Assembly (NCBI GenBank): GCA_947626785.1
Contig: CANQTO010000009.1
Location: forward strand, 1 to 64,000
DNA: 64,000 nucleotides
Direction: 5' to 3'
Source of the DNA: an uncultured Oscillospiraceae bacterium
Lineage (GTDB): Bacteria > Bacillota > Clostridia > Oscillospirales > Oscillospiraceae
Shown here: positions 1 through 7,881 of the stretch, piece by piece
Layout: each line of letters starts with the position of its first letter
How positions within the stretch are numbered: the first letter of the stretch is position 1
The notes under the pieces: model-generated
Told to the model about the DNA's origin: nothing
The model's input: the letters and a program-made list of their open reading frames with translations, nothing else
Databases searched by the model: none
Made by a program: the position numbers and the translations under genes

Positions 1-106
1 AGTTTTTCCTATGGAGCGGCTGCCCACCGCCGTCTGTTCTGCCTTTGATATAAATATGTGATTTTTAAGGTTCGCACTGAGCAACGGCGCGAATTTTGTC
101 GTTTAT

Positions 107-127
107 TGTGTTTCAGCGTGAAACACA
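107..127. repeat. parS-like palindrome, left copy
   Basis: A perfect 9-base inverted repeat (TGTGTTTCA / TGAAACACA) with a GCG centre. It lies just before the small ORF at 146. A near-identical palindrome with a CCG centre follows the recombinase gene at 1974-1991. The arms match the bacterial parS consensus (TGTTTCACGTGAAACA), but the centre is one base longer. Possible roles are an operator, an end or attachment site of the recombinase element, or a diverged partition site. The palindrome itself is plain to see; its role is inference. Confidence 0.6.
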
Positions 128-145
128 TTTCCATGGGAGATGCCA

Positions 146-313
146 ATGAAAAAAGGAAAGAATGAAACACTGTGTATAGGCGGCGTCCAGGTGGAAATCT
201 GCTATGCTGCCAAGGACAATCCAAGGGTGATAAGCACGATAAAAGAGTTGCTGGAAAGGCAAAGAATTTCTCCTAAAAAGGCTCTAAAATTTGACGGTTG
301 TGGGGAAAAATGA
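146..313 (+). CDS. Small hypothetical protein of mobile-element type (55 aa)
   Basis: A 55-codon frame starting ATG and ending TGA, set between the left palindrome and the serine recombinase and on the same strand. The product is basic and ends in a likely helix rich in K, E and R (ISTIKELLERQR). Its layout, with a short beta-rich IGGVQVEICY segment followed by a helix, recalls the small TnpW-like proteins carried by clostridial transposons, but the match is only general. A ribosome site before the start is weak (GGGAGATGCC). It could instead be the tail of a larger element gene cut off by the window edge. Confidence 0.45.
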   Translation: MKKGKNETLCIGGVQVEICYAAKDNPRVISTIKELLERQRISPKKALKFDGCGEK

Positions 314-392
314 GATAATATTATTGTAAACGTGTACCTTGAAAAAGAAATATAGAGATCAAGGACATACACGCTCCTAAAGGGTGTATGTT

Positions 393-1970
393 ATGGATAA
401 AAGAGTAAATTGCTTGTACCGTGTATCTACGATCGGACAGGTGGAAAAGAACGATATTCCCATGCAAAAGCAGTATTGCCGCGAGTTCGTTGCTGCTCAC
501 GGTGATTGGAAAATCAATAAGGAACTTTATGAAAAGGGCATTTCCGGCTTTAAGAAATCTGCCAAGGATCGGGACGCGATCCAAGAATTGCAGGCGGATG
601 CCGTACAGGGAAAGTTCGATATACTTCTTGTGTATATGTTTGACCGTTTAGGCCGTAAGGACGATGAGACGCCGTTTGTTGTGGAATGGTTTGTAAAAAA
701 CGGGATCGAAGTCTGGAGCGCCGTAGAGGGGCAGCAGCGGTTTGACAATCATGTGGACAAACTGCTCAACTACATCCGCTATTGGCAAGCCTCCGGGGAA
801 AGCATTAAAACTTCAGTCCGTGTCAAGACCCGTTTGGAACAGTTGACCGAGGAAGGAATTTTCACCGGCGGTACGATACCCTATGGGTACAAACTGGAAA
901 AACGTGGGCGCGTGAACAAGCGCAACAGAGAAGTGGGCGATCTGGTAATAGACGAGGACGCGGCAGAGATCATAAAGCTGATTTTCTATAAATATGCCTA
1001 TGAGGGATTCGGCGCACAGCGCCTGTGCAAGTATCTGGCCTCTATGAGCATTTATAAGGCCGATGGCAGGAACTTCCCGAATACCACGATCAACAGAATT
1101 TTGAAAAATGAACTTTATACCGGCATTATTCATAATGGGGAAGTGAAATCTGAAAGAATCCCGGAGCTGCAAATCATAGATCAAAAGACCTTTGACCGCG
1201 CCCAGGAAATCATGCAAAGCAGAACGATGCCCCGCTCGGACGTGCCCTTAAATCTTAAAGGCTCTGCGCTTGTATCAGGGAAAATATATTGCGGCCATTG
1301 TGGAAGTAAGCTGGCATTGACGACCAGCGGACGGCGCAGAAAGAAAAAAGACGGCACGGAAGTATCCGACATCCGGCCCCGCTATGCCTGCTTTTATAAG
1401 CCCAGGCATCCGGGAGAATGTGACGGGCAATCCGGGTATGGGGTGAAAAAGGTTGACGAGATCGTTGACGAGGTCGTGCGGATGCAGCTCCAGCGCATAA
1501 AGTCATCGCCGGACAGCAGCATTATAGCAAACTGTCACCGGCAGGCGGTTGAGCTGGCCCAGGCCAAATGCAATATCACCCAACTGCAACTAAAAGAAAA
1601 GCAGAGGGAGCTTGCCGACTACCGTGCGGAAACGATCCGGGTCATAAGGGGAGAAAGCAGCTTTAGCGCGTCTTTGCTGAACGACCTCATAGAGCAGGCT
1701 ACAGAAGAATGTGCCCAGTACCAGGAGGCAGCGGAACAAGCGCAGAGGGAATATGAGGAAGTCACGGCAAGTTCATCGGCGGAAAGCGATGAATATGACA
1801 CGCTGGTAAGCTGGGCCGACATTTACGACACCTGCTCTTTTGAGACAAAAAAGATGTTTGTTTCACAGTTTATCAAATCAATACATATATTCAGAGACTA
1901 CCGGATGGAGATCGAATTTAATGTATCTTTTGAGGAATTTAGAAACATGGTCTCAGAGGCGGAACGCTAA
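393..1970 (+). CDS. Large serine recombinase (525 aa)
   Basis: A site-specific recombinase of the large serine (resolvase/invertase) family, which inserts or excises mobile elements through a serine-DNA intermediate. The resolvase domain fills about residues 1-140 with the nucleophile Ser12 in LYRVSTIGQ. A recombinase domain follows (about 155-265), then a C4 zinc ribbon starting at CGHCG near residue 300, and a coiled coil near 390-465. The length fits the TndX class. ATG 393 is preferred over GTG 384 because AAAGGG lies eight bases upstream of the ATG. Codon use is less GC-rich than in the housekeeping genes to the right, which suggests transfer. No cargo or relaxase gene is visible in the window. 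Confidence 0.93.
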   Translation: MDKRVNCLYRVSTIGQVEKNDIPMQKQYCREFVAAHGDWKINKELYEKGISGFKKSAKDRDAIQELQADAVQGKFDILLVYMFDRLGRKDDETPFVVEWFVKNGIEVWSAVEGQQRFDNHVDKLLNYIRYWQASGESIKTSVRVKTRLEQLTEEGIFTGGTIPYGYKLEKRGRVNKRNREVGDLVIDEDAAEIIKLIFYKYAYEGFGAQRLCKYLASMSIYKADGRNFPNTTINRILKNELYTGIIHNGEVKSERIPELQIIDQKTFDRAQEIMQSRTMPRSDVPLNLKGSALVSGKIYCGHCGSKLALTTSGRRRKKKDGTEVSDIRPRYACFYKPRHPGECDGQSGYGVKKVDEIVDEVVRMQLQRIKSSPDSSIIANCHRQAVELAQAKCNITQLQLKEKQRELADYRAETIRVIRGESSFSASLLNDLIEQATEECAQYQEAAEQAQREYEEVTASSSAESDEYDTLVSWADIYDTCSFETKKMFVSQFIKSIHIFRDYRMEIEFNVSFEEFRNMVSEAER

Positions 1971-1973
1971 ATT

Positions 1974-1991
1974 TGTTTCACCGTGAAACAC
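1974..1991. repeat. parS-like palindrome, right copy
   Basis: TGTTTCA-CCG-TGAAACA lies four bases after the recombinase stop and repeats the left palindrome with one central change. It is followed by AAAGGAG and an ATG at 2008 that opens only eight codons. This could be the start of a lost downstream gene, so the palindrome may be an operator placed before each gene. It could also mark the right end of the element. Confidence 0.55.
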
Positions 1992-2057
1992 AAAAGGAGA
2001 CCCGAAAATGGATCTCGTTGAAAAAGTCCGATGAAACTTCCAAGATAGACAAAAGGT

Positions 2058-2088
2058 CCCCATGAAAGGGCGAAGCCCTTTCATGGGG
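2058..2088 (-). terminator. Hairpin terminator after tRNA-Ala
   Basis: A perfect 14-base-pair hairpin with a GAA (TTC on the minus strand) loop. Read on the minus strand it is followed by ACCTTTTGTCT, so it fits a rho-independent terminator downstream of tRNA-Ala. Confidence 0.6.
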
Positions 2089-2095
2089 AAAAGGA

Positions 2096-2158
2096 AGAAG
2101 TTTCCTGACCGATGGAGAAGCCTCGTTTACGAGGATTCGACATCTTCAGGAAACTTCT
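2096..2158. repeat. Long imperfect hairpin
   Basis: Outer arms AGAAGTTTCCTGA and TCAGGAAACTTCT pair over 13 bases. Inside, GATG pairs with CATC and CCTCG with CGAGG around a TTTA loop. The whole 63-base stretch can fold into one long stem. It sits five bases from the 3' end of the tRNA gene. It may be a processing or termination structure, or a very small mobile repeat. Confidence 0.5.
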
Positions 2159-2162
2159 GACG

Positions 2163-2238
2163 TGGTGGACTTGAAGGGACTCGAACCCTCGACCTCTCGG
2201 ATGCGAACCGAACGCTCTCCCAGCTGAGCTACAAGCCC
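2163..2238 (-). tRNA. tRNA-Ala (anticodon CGC)
   Basis: A complete cloverleaf on the minus strand. The acceptor stem GGGCTTG pairs with CAAGTCC (one G-U pair), the D arm is GCTC/GAGC, the anticodon loop is TTCGCAT, and the T arm is GAGGG/CCCTT around TTCGAGT. The CCA end is encoded. The anticodon CGC reads the alanine codon GCG, which suits a GC-rich genome. Confidence 0.93.
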
Positions 2239-2288
2239 GTATAATACGATGATATTTGATATAACGCTTTATCTTTTGCCTTGATTTT

Positions 2289-2397
2289 AGTGGCCTGGGG
2301 GATAGATGTGAACCGGATGGCTGACGAATGAGTTACAGGCCCGAAAAGTGGGGTAGTAAAACTGTCACGCACGCACTCCCAGCTGAGCTACAGGCCC
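2289..2397 (-). pseudogene. Degenerate tRNA remnant
   Basis: On the minus strand, 2397-2371 reads as a clean tRNA 5' half (GGGCCTGTAGCTCAGCTGGG) with a D arm. The sequence then loses cloverleaf form. A second partial start (GGGCCTGTAACTC) appears at about 2339-2327, and the block ends in CCAGGCC, which could pair with the first acceptor arm. I could not fold an intact anticodon or T arm. It is best read as a decayed or rearranged tRNA locus. Confidence 0.5.
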
Positions 2398-2466
2398 ATA
2401 TGGACTGCCGTTTTCCCCGGCAGCTTTAACATTATAACACATTTTTCCGGTTTGTAAAGAAAAATA

Positions 2467-2495
2467 TTGATTCTAAGGCGAAGATGGTGTAAAAT
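2467..2495 (+). promoter_or_regulatory. SRP RNA promoter
   Basis: TTGATT at 2467-2472 and TAAAAT at 2490-2495 are 17 bases apart, a near-consensus housekeeping promoter. The predicted transcript start falls just before the SRP RNA 5' strand. Confidence 0.8.
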
Positions 2496-2510
2496 AAACC
2501 CGTGGCTTTT

Positions 2511-2789
2511 GACAAGGCTGCACTAATCGGGGAGCCAGCGGTGCCCTGTGACCTGCAATCCGCTACAGCAGGGATGAATTCCCGGCCGAGGGCCAGCCCT
2601 GTGCTGTCCGTCTCTGGTGAGCAGCGTTGATGATCCGGTCCTGCGCAACGGAAACCCGTGAACCATGTCAGGCGGGGAACCGAGCAGCATTAAGCGGTGC
2701 TTTTCGTGTGCCGCAGGTTTGCCGGATCTGAGCCAGCTGCCAGGGCAACGGGCATAGAGCTCGTTCGGAGCCGGGTGTGCAGTCTTGTC
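2511..2789 (+). ncRNA. ffs: Signal recognition particle RNA, large bacterial type
   Basis: This RNA scaffolds the signal recognition particle, binding Ffh to send nascent membrane proteins to the membrane. The ends pair (GACAAGGCTGCAC with GTGCAGTCTTGTC), enclosing the Alu-type 5' domain seen in Bacillus scRNA (segments such as CCTGCAATCCGCT and GGTCCTGCGCAACGG). The domain IV Ffh-binding loop is also present (GTCAGG...GGAA...GAGCAGC, about 2667-2690). Location directly upstream of dnaX is the usual Firmicute order. A weak GC stem followed by TTTTT ends it near 2800. Confidence 0.93.
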
Positions 2790-2828
2790 AAGAGCCGCGT
2801 TTTTATCCATCGAGAGGAGGCGGCAGGG

Positions 2829-4472
2829 ATGTATCAGGCGCTGTACCGCAAGTGGCGGCCCCAGACCTTCGACCAGGTGATCGGCCAGGAGCATATCACC
2901 CAGACCCTGAAAAACCAGGTGAAGACCGGCCGGCTGTCCCACGCTTATATCTTCATCGGCACCCGGGGCACCGGCAAGACCACCTGCGCCCGCATCCTGG
3001 CCCGGGCCGTCAACTGCGAGCACCCGGTGGACGGGAATCCCTGCGGCGTCTGCCCCGCCTGCCGGGGCATCAGCGAGGGGACTGTCCTGGACGTGGTGGA
3101 GCTGGACGCGGCCTCCAACAACGGCGTGGACAATGTGCGGGCCCTGCGGGAGGAGGCTCTGTTCTCTCCCGTCTCGGTGAAAAAGCGGGTGTACATCATC
3201 GACGAGGTGCACATGCTCTCCACCCCCGCCTTCAACGCGCTGTTGAAGATCCTGGAGGAGCCGCCGGAGCATTTGATGTTCATCCTGGCCACCACGGAGC
3301 TCCAGAAGGTGCCGGCCACCATCCTCTCCCGCTGCCAGCGGCACAGCTTCCGCCGCATAGACGCCCAGCGCATCGCCGCCTATCTGTTGGAGATCGCCGG
3401 GAAGGAGGGCCTGGACCTGCGCCCTGAGGCGGCGGAGCTGATCGCCCGCCTGGCCGAGGGCGGCGTGCGGGACGCGCTGAGCCTGCTGGATCAGTGCTCC
3501 GGTGCCCCGGTCATCGACTTGGAGGCGGTGTACTCCGCTATGGGCCTGGCGGGGAACCAGCGCATCGCGGAAATTTTGGACAAGCTGCTCCGGCACGACG
3601 CGGCCGGAGTGCTGAAGGGCTTTTCCGCCCTGTGGATGGACGGGAAGGACCCGGCCAGCTTCCTGGGGGAGCTCAGCGGCCTGCTGCGGGACGTGCTGAT
3701 GATGCACGTGGCCCCCAAGGGCGGGCGGGAGCTGCTCTCGGGCGCTTACGATATGAAGACCCTTGATTCCTTCGCCCGGCGCATGACCACCGAGGAGCTG
3801 CTCTGCGCCATGGGTACGCTCCAGGAGACGATGGCCGGCATGAGAGAGGCCAAGAACCCCAAGACGGCGGCCGAGCTCTGCCTGATCTCTCTGTGTGACA
3901 GCGCGGCGGGGGAGAGCCTTTCCCAGTTGCGCGCTCGGGTGTCCCGGCTGGAGGAGCAGCTGCGCTCCGGGCATTTCCCCGCAGCCCCTGCCGAAGAGGA
4001 GCCGGAGGACTGGGAGGAGCCGGAGCCGCCCAGGGACGACCGTGAGCCAGAGCCGGAGGATGAGCTGGACCCGATGGACTTCTACGAGGAGCAGCCGGAG
4101 GACGCTTTCCTCCAGCGGAGCCGGGAGCTGCCGGAAGAGCCGCCCCCCGCACCGGAGGCGCCGCCGGTGGATCTGTGGGCGGAGATCCGGGCCGCTGTGA
4201 AGAACCAACTGCCCATGGACCTGCGGATCAGCCTGGAGGACGAGAGCCGCGTCCGGGGCCGGCTGGAAGGGAACGTGCTGCGCCTGGAGGCGGCGGCGGG
4301 CTTCCTCTACGGCCGCTTTAACCGGCAGGATGTGCTCTCCCGCATTGCCCAGGCCGCTAAGGAGCGGACGGGCCGGGAGATCAACGTGCAGCTCAGCGAG
4401 CTCCGCCAGGCGGAGCGGCCCCTGCGGAGCCTGGACGAGCTGAAAAAGTTTGACGAAGTACACTTCGTGTAG
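2829..4472 (+). CDS. dnaX: DNA polymerase III subunit gamma/tau (547 aa)
   Basis: The AAA+ clamp-loader subunit, which opens the sliding clamp and couples polymerases at the replication fork. The N terminus MYQALYRKWRPQTFDQVIGQ is diagnostic. Walker A (GTRGTGKTT) is near residue 43, the zinc cysteines lie between about 62 and 77, IIDEVHML is near 122, the sensor 1 ATTEL is near 155, and GGVRDALSLLDQ is near 212. An acidic, proline-rich linker (about 380-450) leads to a C-terminal tau-like domain. The ATG at 2829 has GAGAGGAGG upstream; a longer frame would start inside the SRP RNA and is rejected. Confidence 0.96.
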   Translation: MYQALYRKWRPQTFDQVIGQEHITQTLKNQVKTGRLSHAYIFIGTRGTGKTTCARILARAVNCEHPVDGNPCGVCPACRGISEGTVLDVVELDAASNNGVDNVRALREEALFSPVSVKKRVYIIDEVHMLSTPAFNALLKILEEPPEHLMFILATTELQKVPATILSRCQRHSFRRIDAQRIAAYLLEIAGKEGLDLRPEAAELIARLAEGGVRDALSLLDQCSGAPVIDLEAVYSAMGLAGNQRIAEILDKLLRHDAAGVLKGFSALWMDGKDPASFLGELSGLLRDVLMMHVAPKGGRELLSGAYDMKTLDSFARRMTTEELLCAMGTLQETMAGMREAKNPKTAAELCLISLCDSAAGESLSQLRARVSRLEEQLRSGHFPAAPAEEEPEDWEEPEPPRDDREPEPEDELDPMDFYEEQPEDAFLQRSRELPEEPPPAPEAPPVDLWAEIRAAVKNQLPMDLRISLEDESRVRGRLEGNVLRLEAAAGFLYGRFNRQDVLSRIAQAAKERTGREINVQLSELRQAERPLRSLDELKKFDEVHFV

Positions 4473-4532
4473 TAAAATAAAACATTATCAAAAACATCAT
4501 TTGTTAAAAGAAAAAATCAGGAGGAAAACATT

Positions 4533-4880
4533 ATGGCTAAGGGCGGATTTCGCGGCGGCTTCCCCGGCGGCGGGAACCAGATGAATATGATGCGCCAGGC
4601 GCAGAAGATGCAGCAGGAGTTCCTGAAAATGCAGCAGGAGCTGGAGAGCACCAAGTTCGAGTTCACAGCCGGCGGCGGCGCGGTCAAGGCTACCATCGTG
4701 GGCACCCGGGAGTTCCAGTCTATCGAGATCGACCCGGACGTGGTGGACCCGGACGACGTGGAGATGCTTCAAGACCTGATCTTGGCGGCGGTCAACGGCG
4801 CGCTGAAAAAGGCCGACGACAGCACCGGCCAGGCCATGGCCAAGCTCCAGGGCGGCATGGGCATGCCCGGCCTGTTCTGA
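4533..4880 (+). CDS. ybaB: YbaB/EbfC family nucleoid-associated protein (115 aa)
   Basis: A small DNA-binding protein that forms a tweezer-like dimer and associates with the nucleoid. The glutamine- and methionine-rich helix (MNMMRQAQKMQQEFLKMQQE) is followed by the conserved core VKATIVGTREFQSIEIDPDVVDPDD and a C-terminal helix. The N terminus has an added glycine-rich stretch (KGGFRGGFPGGGN), common in Clostridia. A strong AGGAGG precedes the ATG. It follows dnaX by 60 bases. The recR gene usually next in this operon is not here. Confidence 0.93.
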   Translation: MAKGGFRGGFPGGGNQMNMMRQAQKMQQEFLKMQQELESTKFEFTAGGGAVKATIVGTREFQSIEIDPDVVDPDDVEMLQDLILAAVNGALKKADDSTGQAMAKLQGGMGMPGLF

Positions 4881-4911
4881 GTGGGACCTGCAAGTATTTT
4901 GAGTTATCCCC

Positions 4912-4930
4912 CGGATTTCGACGGGGTTTT
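4912..4930 (+). terminator. Weak hairpin after ybaB
   Basis: CCCCG and CGGGG are separated by a short loop and followed by TTTTCG. This is a short candidate terminator for the dnaX-ybaB unit. A TATACT at 4945-4950 may then be the -10 box for the next gene, though no clear -35 box is seen. Confidence 0.4.
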
Positions 4931-5009
4931 CGCGCAAAAGCTGCTATACTGACGGAGAACGGAAGAATAACCTGTTTTATGCCGGCAGTGCGGCAGAATG
5001 GAGAGAACT

Positions 5010-6704
5010 ATGAACACACCCTGGACTGAACAAGTGGACCGGAACTGCCCCCTGCCGGAGTATCCCCGGCCCCAGATGGCCCGGAGCGGCTGGGCCTGCC
5101 TTAACGGCCCCTGGGAATACGCCATCAATCGCTCCACCCGCTTCCCCAAGGACTTTGACGGGGAGATCGTCGTGCCCTTTTCCCCAGAGACGGAGCTGTC
5201 CGGCGTGGGCCGGACTTTGCAGAGCGGGGAGTACCTGTGGTACCGGCGGACGGTGTCCCTGCCGCCGGAGTACGCCGGAAAGCGGGTGCTGCTGCACTTC
5301 GGCGCGGTGGATCAGGCGGCGGTGGTCTGGGTCAACTCCACCCAGGTGCTGAGCCATGTGGGCGGCTATCTGCCCTTCGAGGCCGACGTGACCGACGCCA
5401 TCGAGAACGGCGTCATGACCCTGACCGTCCGGGTGACGGACGACACGAAGAAGGGCGGGCACACCCGGGGCAAGCAGAAGCGCCGCCGGGGCGGCATCTG
5501 GTACACCCCCCAGAGCGGTATCTGGCAGACGGTCTGGATGGAGGCTGTGCCCCAGAGCTACATCAAGGCCCTGCGCATCACCCCCCTCTACGATGAGGCC
5601 GCCGTGGAGATCGAGGCGGAGACCGAGGGGGAGGAGACGGCGGTGGCCAGTCTGGGCGGGCAGGACTACATCCTCCCGGCCCGGATCCCCGTACCCGGTT
5701 ATGCCCCCTGGACGCCGGAGGACCCGGCGCTCCACGGCTTTACCGTCCGCTGCGGGGAGGACCAGGTGCAGAGCTATTTCGCCCTGCGCAAGTTCTCCGT
5801 GGAGAAGGACAAGAAGGGCGTGCCCCGCCTGTTTTTGAACAACCGCCCCCTCTTCCACAACGGCCTGCTGGACCAGGGCTACTGGCCCGACGGGCTCTAT
5901 ACCGCCCCCACCGACGAGGCCATGGTGTACGATATCAGCACCGCCAAGGCCATGGGCTTCAACATGCTCCGCAAGCACATCAAGGTGGAGCCCCTGCGCT
6001 GGTACTACCACTGCGACCGGCTGGGGATGCTGGTGTGGCAGGATATGCCCTGCGGCGGCGGGCGCTACGACCCGGTGATCGTCCAGGGCCCGCTGGTGAC
6101 GGGGATCCATCTGCCGGACAAGGCCTACTTCCTCTTTGGCCGGAGCGACAGCGCCGCCCGCGCGGAGTTCAGGACAGAGCTTGCCGCCATGGTGCGGCAT
6201 CTGTACAACTGCCCCTGCATCGCCCTGTGGGTGCCCTTCAACGAGGGCTGGGGCCAGTTTGACGCGGCCAAGATGTACGACTTGGTCCGCAGCCTGGACA
6301 AGACCCGCCCGGTGGACCACGCCTCCGGCTGGCACGACCAGGGCGTGGGCCAGGTGAAAAGCGACCATGTCTACTTCCGGGCCTACCGCTTCAAGCCGGA
6401 CAAAAAGGGCCGGGCCGTTCTGCTCAGCGAGTTCGGCGGCTACGCCCACCAGGTGTTGGGCCATACCTTCAACGCCAAGGCTTTCGGCTACAAGAAGTTC
6501 GAGACGCCCGCCCAGCTCCAGATCGGCCTGGAGGACCTGTACCAGCGGGAGATCGGCCCCGCCAAGGTCCGGGGCCTGGCCGCCGCCGTGTACACGCAGC
6601 TGAGCGATGTGGAGGATGAAATCAACGGATTGCTGACTTATGACCGCCGGGTGGTCAAGATCGCGCCGGAGATCATGCAAGAAATAGTAAATGTGGGGAA
6701 ATGA
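5010..6704 (+). CDS. Glycoside hydrolase family 2 protein (564 aa)
   Basis: A retaining glycosidase of the beta-galactosidase/beta-glucuronidase/beta-mannosidase superfamily. It has an N-terminal jelly-roll sugar-binding domain (about 30-170), an Ig-like beta domain, and a TIM barrel. The expected acid/base Glu is in NEGWG near 411 and the nucleophile Glu in SEFGG near 473. At about 565 residues it is short for the family and lacks the large C-terminal LacZ domains. There is no signal peptide, so it is probably cytoplasmic. The ATG at 5010 is preferred because GGAGAG lies just before it; an in-frame ATG at 4998 is possible. The substrate cannot be told from sequence. Confidence 0.88.
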   Translation: MNTPWTEQVDRNCPLPEYPRPQMARSGWACLNGPWEYAINRSTRFPKDFDGEIVVPFSPETELSGVGRTLQSGEYLWYRRTVSLPPEYAGKRVLLHFGAVDQAAVVWVNSTQVLSHVGGYLPFEADVTDAIENGVMTLTVRVTDDTKKGGHTRGKQKRRRGGIWYTPQSGIWQTVWMEAVPQSYIKALRITPLYDEAAVEIEAETEGEETAVASLGGQDYILPARIPVPGYAPWTPEDPALHGFTVRCGEDQVQSYFALRKFSVEKDKKGVPRLFLNNRPLFHNGLLDQGYWPDGLYTAPTDEAMVYDISTAKAMGFNMLRKHIKVEPLRWYYHCDRLGMLVWQDMPCGGGRYDPVIVQGPLVTGIHLPDKAYFLFGRSDSAARAEFRTELAAMVRHLYNCPCIALWVPFNEGWGQFDAAKMYDLVRSLDKTRPVDHASGWHDQGVGQVKSDHVYFRAYRFKPDKKGRAVLLSEFGGYAHQVLGHTFNAKAFGYKKFETPAQLQIGLEDLYQREIGPAKVRGLAAAVYTQLSDVEDEINGLLTYDRRVVKIAPEIMQEIVNVGK

Positions 6705-6714
6705 AAATACAGCC

Positions 6715-6740
6715 AACGGCAAGGCAGACGCCTTGCCGTT
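6715..6740. terminator. Hairpin between GH2 and radical SAM genes
   Basis: AACGGCAAGGC and GCCTTGCCGTT form an 11-base-pair stem with a four-base loop. The U-tract on the plus strand is poor. A TATAAT at 6744-6749 follows at once, only 12 bases before the next start codon. Confidence 0.5.
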
Positions 6741-6760
6741 GTGTATAATAGAGGGACTGT

Positions 6761-7591
6761 ATGCTGAGAAAAGCCTATCTGGAGATCACCAATGTCTGCA
6801 ACCTCTCCTGTTCCTTCTGCCCCGGCACACGGCGGGAGAAGAAATTTATGTCAACCAATGACTTCCGCTTTCTGGCCGCCCGGCTCCGGGGGCACACGGA
6901 GTATCTTTACTTCCACCTGATGGGGGAGCCCCTGCTGCACCCGGAGCTGGAGCAGCTGTTGGAGACCGCCGGGGAGCTGGGTTTCAGGGTGATGCTCACC
7001 ACCAACGGCACCCTCCTTTCGCAACGGGAGGAGCTGCTGCTGAGGGCCGGGGCCCTGCACAAGCTGAACATCTCCCTCCAATCCTTTGAGGCCAACGGCC
7101 GCGGAGAGCTGGGGGACTACATCCGCGGCTGCGCCGCCTTTGCCCGGCGGGCCGCCCAGGCGGGGAAGCTCTGCGAGTTCCGGCTGTGGAACCGGGGCGG
7201 GCAGGATGAGCTGAACGGGCAGATCCAGGCCCTGCTGGAGGAGTTTTTCCCGCAGCCCTGGGAGCCGAGCCGCAACGGCCTGCGCCTGGCCCCGAAGGTC
7301 TGGCTGGAGCCGGGGGACCGCTTCGACTGGCCGGACCTGGAGGCCGGGGACCGGGGCGAGCGCCGCTTCTGCTACGGCCTGCGGGACCAGGTGGGCGTCC
7401 TCTGCGACGGGACGGTGGTGCCCTGCTGCCTGGACCGGGAGGGGGACATCCCGTTAGGGAACCTGTTCGAGAGCAGCCTGGAGGAGATCCTGGATACTCC
7501 CCGGGCCCGGGCCATCTATGAGGGCTTTTCCCGCCGCCAGGCGGTGGAGCCCCTATGCCGGAGCTGTGGGTATTCGCTGAGATTTACGTAA
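6761..7591 (+). CDS. Radical SAM/SPASM domain protein (276 aa)
   Basis: The CxxxCxxC motif (Cys13, 17, 20 in CNLSCSFC) binds the SAM-cleaving 4Fe-4S cluster. HLMGEPLLHPEL and the LTTNGTLL and NISLQS strands follow the radical SAM barrel pattern. The C terminus has SPASM-type cysteines (GTVVPCCLD and CRSCGY), expected to hold a further Fe-S cluster. Members of this group modify peptides or mature enzymes, but no precursor peptide is visible nearby, so the substrate is unknown. GAGGGA precedes the ATG. The gene stands alone between a hairpin and a strong terminator. Confidence 0.88.
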   Translation: MLRKAYLEITNVCNLSCSFCPGTRREKKFMSTNDFRFLAARLRGHTEYLYFHLMGEPLLHPELEQLLETAGELGFRVMLTTNGTLLSQREELLLRAGALHKLNISLQSFEANGRGELGDYIRGCAAFARRAAQAGKLCEFRLWNRGGQDELNGQIQALLEEFFPQPWEPSRNGLRLAPKVWLEPGDRFDWPDLEAGDRGERRFCYGLRDQVGVLCDGTVVPCCLDREGDIPLGNLFESSLEEILDTPRARAIYEGFSRRQAVEPLCRSCGYSLRFT

Positions 7592-7624
7592 TTTAGTTGA
7601 CATAACTATATTTACATAATTATA

Positions 7625-7662
7625 CCCGGTATCCGATACTGATCGGATACCGGGCGGTTTTT
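7625..7662 (+). terminator. Strong terminator after radical SAM gene
   Basis: A 13-base-pair perfect stem (CCCGGTATCCGAT with its complement) and an ACTG loop, followed by CGGTTTTT. It can also serve the minus-strand gene that ends at 7668. Confidence 0.85.
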
Positions 7663-7667
7663 GCGGA

Positions 7668-7862
7668 TCATTTCTTTCGGGCGGGGAAGGACAGAGCCAG
7701 CAGGGCGAAGGTCACCAGCATATAGAGCCCGTAGATCAGGCGGGTGAGCGTAATGCTTATGGGAAAGCTCCCCTCCGGGTGGCCCAGGGCGTAGCCGATA
7801 AAGACCGCGGCCCCCAGCAGCATCAGACAGCCCAGCAGGCGGCACAGTTTCTTGACGTTCAC
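7668..7862 (-). CDS. Small membrane protein (64 aa)
   Basis: An unrecognised small protein with two predicted membrane helices (about residues 8-24 and 38-57) and a basic tail (FPARKK). A GTG start at 7862 follows GGGGGGAT, a usable ribosome site. A longer upstream frame runs through the repeat at 7882-7965 and is unlikely. It ends just before the terminator at 7625-7662. It could be a toxin-like or accessory peptide, but nothing shows a function. Confidence 0.5.
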   Translation of the reverse strand: MNVKKLCRLLGCLMLLGAAVFIGYALGHPEGSFPISITLTRLIYGLYMLVTFALLALSFPARKK

Positions 7863-7881
7863 GGCGATCCCCCCCGGTTTG

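Noticed and set aside
2697-2828. N-terminal extension of dnaX from ATG 2697
   Set aside because: This stretch is the 3' half of the SRP RNA and its terminator. The family N terminus MYQALYRKW starts at 2829 behind a strong ribosome site.
2523-4463. A 646-codon open frame on the minus strand opposite dnaX and the SRP RNA
   Set aside because: It is a shadow of GC-rich dnaX codons. The plus strand encodes clear clamp-loader motifs and the SRP RNA, and the minus frame has no family motif or ribosome site.
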